From NCBI RefSeq assembly GCF_001659605.2, contig NC_035171.2, positions 25,399,825 to 25,463,824 on the forward strand: DNA of 64,000 nucleotides, in the 5' to 3' direction. Origin of the DNA: Manihot esculenta. Taxonomy: Eukaryota > Streptophyta > Magnoliopsida > Malpighiales > Euphorbiaceae. The notes under the pieces were generated by a model, which was not told the DNA's origin, did no database searches, and saw only the letters and a list, made by a program, of their open reading frames with translations. Positions 57,514-64,000 of the stretch are shown here, piece after piece. The position numbers and the translations under genes are program-made. Position 1 is the stretch's first letter. Every line of letters starts with the position of its first letter.

Positions 57514-60500
57514 ATGAGATGTGGGAGACCACACAAGGGAGTATGTCTAGCAGGGACAAACACATGTTTCAGATGCGGACAGGCGGGTCATTTGGCTCGA
57601 GATTGTCCTAGATCAGCCTTTGCCGCACCGTCTCAGCAGACAGCCTCCGGCAGTGTGGTGCAGCCAGTAGCTCCAGTCGCAACACAGGCCAGTGGCAGAG
57701 GCAGAGGGAGAGGGTCAGCCTCTTCATCAGCAGGATACAGAGGTGAAGGTCCATCAGCTCCGGCACGGATCTTCACTATGACTCAGCAGGAGGCCAACAC
57801 ATCCAACACCGTGGTGGCAGGTAATCTCATCATTGGTTGTTCTGATGTGTATGCCTTAATGGACCCGGGTGCATCTCATTCTTTTGTTGCTCCGAGAGTC
57901 GTGGAGAGGGTAGGATTGATGGTCTCTGGGTTAGAGTGTCCCCTATGGGTCAGTGGACCCAAGTGTGACCCGTCAGTGGCAGAGGCAGTCTGCCAATGTA
58001 GTCCAGTTTTCATAGAGGGAAGATGCCTTTCCGCCGACCTCGTGGTTCTAGATTTGACAGATTTTGACGTCATTCTAGGGATGGATTGGTTATCGACCCA
58101 TGGTGCTACCTTGGACTGTAGAGACAAGGTACTCAGATTCAGAGATCAGGATGGGTCAGAGGTCGTCTTCAGAGGAGACAAGAGGGGTACACCTAGAGGT
58201 CTGATCTCAGCTCTTCAGGCTCGTAGGTTGCTTAGGAGGGGATGTCAGGGGTTTCTAGCTCATGTGAGGGAGTTAGATAGTCATGTCAGAGAGCCCGCCT
58301 CAGTGCCTGTGGTGAGTGAGTTCTTAGATATTTTCCCAGATGAGCTGCCAGGGTTACCACCTGCTAGGGAGATAGAGTTCGAGATTGAGTTAATGCCTGG
58401 TACCAGACCGATCTCTATCCCTCCCTACAGGATGGCACCAGCTGAATTGAAAGAACTGAAGGAACAGTTGCAAGAGCTGGTAGATAAGGGTTTCATCCGA
58501 CCGAGTACTTCACCTTGGGGTGCTCCGGTTTTGTTTGTGAGGAAGAAGGATGGATCCCTCAGACTTTGTATCGACTACAGACAGTTGAACAAGGTCACTA
58601 CCAAGAACAAGTACCCTTTGCCGAGGATCGACGATCTATTCGACCAGCTAGCAGGAGCAGGTTGTTTCTCCAAAATAGATCTGAGATCAGGGTACCATCA
58701 GTTGAGGATAAGGAATGAAGATGTACCGAAGACAGCTTTCAGGACCAGGTATGGGCACTATGAGTTCCTTGTGATGCCGTTTGGGTTGACCAACGCCCCT
58801 GCAGCATTCATGGACCTCATGAACAGAGTATTCAGTCAGTATCTGGATCACTTCGTTATTGTCTTCATAGATGATATCTTAGTGTATTTCAGAAATGCAG
58901 AGGAGCATGCCCATCACCTGAGGACAGTTTTGCAGACCTTGAGAGAGCATGGCTTGTATGCCAAGTTCTCCAAGTGTGAGTTTTGGCTTAGGAGCATTTC
59001 ATTCTTGGGGCACATTGTGTCAGAACAGGGTATTGAAGTAGACGCCAAGAAGGTAGAGGCTGTAGCTAACTGGCCTAGACCCACCACAGTGACCGAGATC
59101 AAGAGTTTTCTGGGTTTAGCAGGTTACTACCGGAGGTTCGTTCAGGACTTCTCAAAGATTGCTGCTCCTATGACCAAATTGACAAAGAAGAATCAGAAGT
59201 TCATATGGACCGATCAGTGTGAGGAAAGCTTTGAGGAGCTTAAGAGGAGGTTGACTTCGGCACCGGTGTTAGCTCTGCCAAGAAGTGATGATGACTTCTC
59301 AGTATATTGTGATGCGTCCCGTGTGGGACTGGGTTGTGTGCTAATGCAGAATGAGAGGGTGATCGCTTATGCTTCTAGGCAGCTGAAGAAGCATGAGCTG
59401 AATTACCCCACACACGATCTTGAGATGGCAGCAGTCATCTTTGCACTCAAGATGTGGAGGCATTACCTCTATGGGGTAAAATGTGAGATCTTCACAGATC
59501 ATAAGAGCGTGCAGCACATCTTGAGTCAGAGAGATTTGAATTTGAGGCAGAGGAGATGGGTAGAGCTGTTGAGTGACTATGATTGCAAGATTCAGTACCA
59601 TCCGGGTAAGGCGAATGTTGTGGCAGACGCCCTAAGCCGGAAATCACTCGGCAGTCTATCCCATATTTCAGCAGAGAGGAGGCCAGTGGTGAAGGAGTTC
59701 CACAGACTTATGAGTGAGGGATTACAGTTGGAGTTGTCTGGCACAGGTGCCTTAGTGGCTCAGATGAGAGTGACATCCGTGTTTCTGGAGCAGGTAGCTC
59801 AGAAACAGCATGAGGACCCAGAGTTGGTCAGGATAGCCAGAACGGTTCAGTCAGGCCAGAGTAATGAGTTCAAGTTTGATGATAAGGGGATCCTCCGCTA
59901 CGGGAACAGATTATGTGTGCCAGATGACATTGGTCTGAAGGGAGATATTATGGGGGAAGCCCATAATACCAGGTATAGTGTTCACCCTGGAGCCACCAAG
60001 ATGTATCAGGATCTGAAGAGAGTGTATTGGTGGCCAGCTATGAAGAAGGACGTGGCACTGTTCGTGTCAGCCTGCGATGTGTGTCAGAGGGTGAAACTAG
60101 AGCATCAGAAGCCGGCTGGAATGTTGAATCCACTACCGATTCCAGAGTGGAAATGGGAGAATATAGCTATGGACTTCGTAGTGGGGTTACCGGCGACGTC
60201 CAACAGATTGGACTCCATATGGGTGATTGTGGACAGACTCACCAAATCTGCTCACTTCATCCCTGTCAGGAGTGGTTACTCTGTGGACAAGTTGGCGCAG
60301 GTGTACGTAAATGAGATTGTCAGACTGCATGGGGTCCCGGTATCTATAGTGTCAGATAGAGGGCCCCAGTTCACCTCCAGGTTTTGGCGGAGTCTGCAGA
60401 ACGCTATGGGTACCAGATTAGACTTCAGTACTGCCTTCCACCCACAGACAGACGGACAGTCAGAGAGGACCATCCAGACAATAGAGGATATGCTCAGAAT

Positions 60501-61206
60501 GTGTGTGCTAGATTTTGGCGGTTCTTGGAGGCAGCATCTACCTTTGGTGGAGTTTGCCTACAATAACAGCTATCATGCTAGCATAGGGATGGCTCCATAT
60601 GAAGCTTTGTATGGGAGGAAGTGCAGATCACCTATCTGCTGGGAGGAAGTAGGAGAGAGGACTCTTGCGGGTCCGGAGTTAGTAGAGCTTACCAGCAGGG
60701 TGGTACCCATAATCAGAGAGAGGATCAAGACTGCTGCTAGTCGGCAGAAGAGTTATGCAGATGTCCGCAGAAGACAGCTAGAGTTTCAGGAGGGGGATTT
60801 GGTTTTGCTCAAGGTGTCTCCTATGAAAGGAGTGGTTCGGTTCGGGAAGAAGGGTAAGTTAGCTCCACGGTACATCGGTCCTTTCGAGGTGCTTCAGAGG
60901 GTCGGTAATGTGTCGTACAAGCTAGACTTGCCTGCTTCGATGGAGAGAATCCATCCGGTTTTCCATGTTTCTCTGTTACGGAAGTACGTGTCAGATCCAA
61001 GCAAGGTTCTTAGTGAGCCTGATGTAGAGATCCAAGAGGATCTCACCTATGTAGAACAGCCAGTGCGGATCCTAGACACTCAGATCAGAAAGCTGAGGAA
61101 CAAGGAAATCCCGATGGTGAAAGTCCTTTGGAACCACCACAATATGGAAGAATGCACCTGGGAGACACGGGAGTCCATGCTCCAGCAATACCCCCATCTG
61201 TTTTGA
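57514..61206 (+). CDS. pol part of element G: zinc knuckle, protease, RT, RNase H, integrase, chromodomain-like end
   Basis: An uninterrupted frame of 1230 codons that continues the gag frame across the nested insertion. [18 protein letters not shown] (18-31), protease DPGAS (117-121, Pro where Thr or Ser is usual), RT catalytic FIDD (451-454), RNase H YCDAS (598-602) and FTDHKS (660 on), integrase zinc finger H817, H824, C854, C857, and the DDE core D887, D948, E984 with 35 residues between the last two. The tail (about 1175-1230) ends [20 protein letters not shown], a chromodomain-like sequence typical of chromoviruses. All catalytic residues I can check are present. Confidence 0.93.
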   Translation: MRCGRPHKGVCLAGTNTCFRCGQAGHLARDCPRSAFAAPSQQTASGSVVQPVAPVATQASGRGRGRGSASSSAGYRGEGPSAPARIFTMTQQEANTSNTVVAGNLIIGCSDVYALMDPGASHSFVAPRVVERVGLMVSGLECPLWVSGPKCDPSVAEAVCQCSPVFIEGRCLSADLVVLDLTDFDVILGMDWLSTHGATLDCRDKVLRFRDQDGSEVVFRGDKRGTPRGLISALQARRLLRRGCQGFLAHVRELDSHVREPASVPVVSEFLDIFPDELPGLPPAREIEFEIELMPGTRPISIPPYRMAPAELKELKEQLQELVDKGFIRPSTSPWGAPVLFVRKKDGSLRLCIDYRQLNKVTTKNKYPLPRIDDLFDQLAGAGCFSKIDLRSGYHQLRIRNEDVPKTAFRTRYGHYEFLVMPFGLTNAPAAFMDLMNRVFSQYLDHFVIVFIDDILVYFRNAEEHAHHLRTVLQTLREHGLYAKFSKCEFWLRSISFLGHIVSEQGIEVDAKKVEAVANWPRPTTVTEIKSFLGLAGYYRRFVQDFSKIAAPMTKLTKKNQKFIWTDQCEESFEELKRRLTSAPVLALPRSDDDFSVYCDASRVGLGCVLMQNERVIAYASRQLKKHELNYPTHDLEMAAVIFALKMWRHYLYGVKCEIFTDHKSVQHILSQRDLNLRQRRWVELLSDYDCKIQYHPGKANVVADALSRKSLGSLSHISAERRPVVKEFHRLMSEGLQLELSGTGALVAQMRVTSVFLEQVAQKQHEDPELVRIARTVQSGQSNEFKFDDKGILRYGNRLCVPDDIGLKGDIMGEAHNTRYSVHPGATKMYQDLKRVYWWPAMKKDVALFVSACDVCQRVKLEHQKPAGMLNPLPIPEWKWENIAMDFVVGLPATSNRLDSIWVIVDRLTKSAHFIPVRSGYSVDKLAQVYVNEIVRLHGVPVSIVSDRGPQFTSRFWRSLQNAMGTRLDFSTAFHPQTDGQSERTIQTIEDMLRMCVLDFGGSWRQHLPLVEFAYNNSYHASIGMAPYEALYGRKCRSPICWEEVGERTLAGPELVELTSRVVPIIRERIKTAASRQKSYADVRRRQLEFQEGDLVLLKVSPMKGVVRFGKKGKLAPRYIGPFEVLQRVGNVSYKLDLPASMERIHPVFHVSLLRKYVSDPSKVLSEPDVEIQEDLTYVEQPVRILDTQIRKLRNKEIPMVKVLWNHHNMEECTWETRESMLQQYPHLF

Positions 61207-61324
61207 GGTGAGTGTTAGTTGTTCTATGTGTTGCATGTATGATATATTGTATGCTATGTTGTATGTTATGATTGATGACATGCTTTGTATGTTAGTTGAG
61301 GAACATTCGGGGACGAATGTTCTT

Positions 61325-61337
61325 AAGGGGGGGAGAA
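61325..61337 (+). other. Polypurine tract of element G
   Basis: AAGGGGGGGAGAA immediately before the 3' LTR. Confidence 0.85.
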
Positions 61338-63529
61338 TGTAATACCCGGCTAGACTCCGGTATCGGAATCCCTACCGTCCAGTGGGACCTCGGATGTCGG
61401 AAACCTCTAGAAGGGTAAAACTATGATTTTATGAAATGTTTTCATGTATTTCATGTTTTTAAGTAAGAGATTAAATGAGTTTTTACATGAAAAGTCTTTG
61501 GAGGGAAACCCAGGTTCGGCCGCCGAAAGTCAAGTTCGGCCGCCAAACATGCATGCGTTTTGGAGGCACGTTAGGCCCCCGAAAGCATGAGTGAGGGAAG
61601 TCCAGGTTCGGCCGCCGAAAGTCAAGTTCGGCCGCCGAACCTTGCATGCATGCGGAGGCACTTTCGGCCCCCGAACGTGGCCTGGCCAGCCACTATAAAA
61701 GGGACCCTTAGCCGAAATGGGCGAGGTTTTCTCCCATTTTCGGCCACAGCAAGCTTCCGACCTTCCCTTAGCAAATCTTGTGTTCTTCCTCCAAATCTCT
61801 TCCATTTTTCTTGAGTTTTAAACTCACCTTGCAAGTTTTGAACATTTAAACCAAGTTTTGGAGCTTTGGGAACTTGGGAGCTCATTTTCGTGGATCTCCA
61901 AGTTTGGGCCGTCTCCCTCTCGATCTTCAAGAGGTAAGAGCCGATCTTAAGCTCCTTATGTGTTTTAACTAAGTTTTATGCAAGATCTATGGGTAGAAAT
62001 GCATGTTAGGGTATATGTTGAGTTTATGGGTTTTGATGCTTTGATGAGCAATGTATGTTGGAAATGTGTTGTTTGAAGTGTTGTAGTTGGGGTATATTAT
62101 AGTTTGAGACCCCTAGGTGTGATGTATGTGAAGTATGCATGATTTATGGTTTTGGGAGGCAGGAGGTTCATTTGAACCAAGTTTCTGCCCGTTTGGCAGA
62201 AACCAGGTTCGGCAGCCGAAGGGAGTTTCGGCCGCCGAACCCCTCTTGTGGAGGCAGCATTCGGCTGCCGAAGGTGCCCCCGAAAAGAGACTTTCGTCTC
62301 TGTCTGGCACTTTCGGCCGCCGAAGGTGCCGCCGAACCTGCCTGACTTTCGTCTCTGGAGGGACTTTCGGCCGCCGAACCTGCCGCCGAAAGTGCCCTGT
62401 TCAGCCATTTCTTGCATGTTTTCATGTGATGTTTTCAGGATGTTTTAGGGGGTCTTTGGGGAGTATTTTAGAGTCATGTTCATGTATGTTTGGTCCCTCA
62501 TTTGAGTCCACCTGTGTAGGTTCGGACCCGAGGAACCGAGACCCCCAGCAGTGAGCCAGCTGCTTCAGAGTCTATTCAGAGCTAGCCAGAGGTGAGTGGA
62601 ATGAACTTTAAGTTTTAAAGCAAATTAATGAAATGTTTTAGCATGATTCACGCATCATGAATGCCATGAGATATATTAGGTTGCTTGCATTAGAATTCAC
62701 GAATATGTTGCATTGCATATTTTGTTGATTGATGTGGATGAATGTTGAATGATCCATTAGCCCTTGTATGTCATGATAGCCTATGTGAGTCCAGGTGTGC
62801 CTGCTACGGCTCTACGCCCCTGGCACTATGACAGATTATGGAAGTCCGGGTGTGCCTGCTACGGCTCTACGCCCCCGGCATGTTTAAGTAAGAAAGATAG
62901 GGGCTAAATGGTGACAAGTTCATCCTTGTTGTGAAATGTTTGTGTTATGGCGCATACATGAAAGCATGATTTAAATTGATGTTTTATTATTCTGCTCACT
63001 GGGCTCTAGTAGCTCACCCCACTCCCTTTATCCCCAGAGTTGCAGGTACAGGATAGATCGGGAAGTCGGCTAGAGTGAAGTTAAGTCTTGTATGTTGTAA
63101 TAGAGAGTAGTGGACATGAATATGATGTAATGAGTAATTATGACCATGTAATGTAATGAATGATTTGATGATGTATTGAGGATTATAGTAGTGCTTGACC
63201 TAGAGGTGTGTGAATCCCCCTTTATGTACAGAGTGTTTAATGAGTAATGATGTTAATGACCATGATTATCCAAGCTGATATGTATGATGATGATACCCCA
63301 TTGGAGTATTTGATGAGGACTCCAGTGTGGAGTTTATGTATGATTTGTGCATGCACAGGTTTTGCTTGGATAAGAGAAAATGAAAAAATTTTTACAGATC
63401 ATGTATATGTTGTTATGTATGGGATTCCACAGGTTTACAGGAAGTATGTTGGCTTGCTACGGGTCCCGGCGGCCTTAAGCCGATCTGGATCCTAGCGCCG
63501 GTAACGGGTCGGATTTCCGGGTCGTTACA
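61338..63529 (+). repeat. 3' LTR of element G
   Basis: 2,192 bp, matching the 5' LTR except for single-base differences near 61381, 61548, 62720 and 63298. Ends GTCGTTACA, followed by the target-site duplication CCCTT. Confidence 0.93.
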
Positions 63530-63534
63530 CCCTT

Positions 63535-64000
63535 AGCCCGTCTCTCCCCTCTTCAATCTTATCTCTTGCCTCCTCAGGAAAGATGTCGTATATCCAAGAG
63601 AAGTAATTGAAAGGAAACTGTTTTACCAGCTCCTTCTTTACCGAATCTTGGCCTTACATGAACATCTCCCCACCTTAGGCCACCATCTCCCGTAGCTCTA
63701 CCTTAAGTTTAGCAACCCTAGTGGAGGCAGCCCGGGCCTCCTTAGCTTGAGCCTGTAGCTCTAGAACTTGGCAATGTACCAAGGCCACCTAGTCCTCGGT
63801 AGTCTTTTTCTCAATTTTCAAGGACAAGCTTGGAAGCATTGACCTCATTCAGCTCAGCCTGGAGCTTATCCACCGACTCCAGGGTTTCTTTCATGGTGCC
63901 CTCCACTTCGTCAACCCATGTCTTCACTCTCGAACATTCCTCCACTAAGAGCCTCCTGTCCGTCTCTTGTATACCAAAATCCTGCCTTGAGGCTTTGTGG
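63535..64000 (-). pseudogene. Antisense coiled-coil frame of Tat-like element F, right part
   Basis: Continues the element cut at 44955. Read on the minus strand from the right edge, it gives QETDRRLLVEECSRVKTWVD, then ETLESVDKLQAELNEVNASK followed by LVLEN and a stop, a heptad-rich sequence like the antisense frame found between integrase and the 3' LTR in some Tat elements. It runs off the window. Degenerate below about 63800. Confidence 0.5.

Larger units (their letters stand above)
44956..63529 (+). mobile_element. Young chromovirus (Tekay/Del-like gypsy) element G, host of a nested element
   Basis: LTRs at 44956-47147 and 61338-63529 are both 2,192 bp and differ at only four positions that I noticed. 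CCCTT flanks the whole (44951-44955 and 63530-63534). A primer-binding site TGGTATCAGAGCC lies at 47151 and a polypurine tract AAGGGGGGGAGAA at 61325-61337. Without the nested element it is about 9.8 kb, with gag at 47419 and pol ending in a chromodomain-like tail at 61206. Both coding parts are open apart from the insertion. Confidence 0.93.

Overview
This is nuclear DNA of a flowering plant. It is AT-rich, its genes have many short exons with GT-AG introns, and more than half of it is Ty1/copia and Ty3/gypsy LTR retrotransposon sequence, much of it nested. Both host genes look eudicot. A woody eudicot, possibly Euphorbiaceae, is my guess, but nothing here fixes the species.

There are two host genes, head to head. 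On the minus strand, 32433 down to 5045, is a complete gene for N-acetylglucosaminyltransferase I (GnT I, the Golgi enzyme that starts complex N-glycan synthesis). I assembled it by hand from 18 coding exons that join in frame into 442 codons. It covers 27.4 kb because introns 4, 7, 8, 12 and 17 have filled with transposable elements. Intron 13 is an AT-AC intron with U12-type signals. On the plus strand, 32932-34224, is an intronless gene for an AVT3-type vacuolar amino-acid transporter. Only 498 bp separate the two start codons. The Arabidopsis homologues, as I recall them, are also adjacent (At4g38240 and At4g38250), so this looks like conserved microsynteny.

Layout. 1-2170: two copia fragments pointing away from each other. 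2170-4930: AT-rich DNA with a small inverted-repeat element. 4930-32433: the GnT I gene. Its introns hold a copia element with a TAAAG target-site duplication (25106-29608), a small LTR element nested in another one (13466-17265), an inverted relative of the outer element (11685-12844), fold-back structures (18000-20850), a LINE scrap and two copia 5'-end pieces. 32434-34224: shared promoter and transporter gene. 35104-38226: a gypsy element that has lost reverse transcriptase and integrase. 39114-64000: a decayed Tat-like gypsy element that has been invaded repeatedly.

The Tat-like element carries a solo LTR (39362-41737, duplication ATATT) and a nearly complete chromovirus of a related LTR family (44956-63529, duplication CCCTT). 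The chromovirus LTRs are 2,192 bp each with four differences that I can see. Inside its gag-pol frame sits an Athila-like element (48711-57507, duplication GCATG, tRNA-Asp-type primer site) with one uninterrupted 1462-codon gag-PR-RT-RNase H frame and no integrase. Both insertions look young.

The least expected points are the AT-AC intron, the integrase-free but apparently recently mobile Athila-like element, a GC-rich palindrome (TTCGGCCGCCGAA) repeated in the chromovirus LTRs and also present twice in the Athila-like gag frame, and a probable leader intron that would splice out the chromovirus primer-binding site. I saw no bacterial-type system, CRISPR array, tRNA or rRNA gene.
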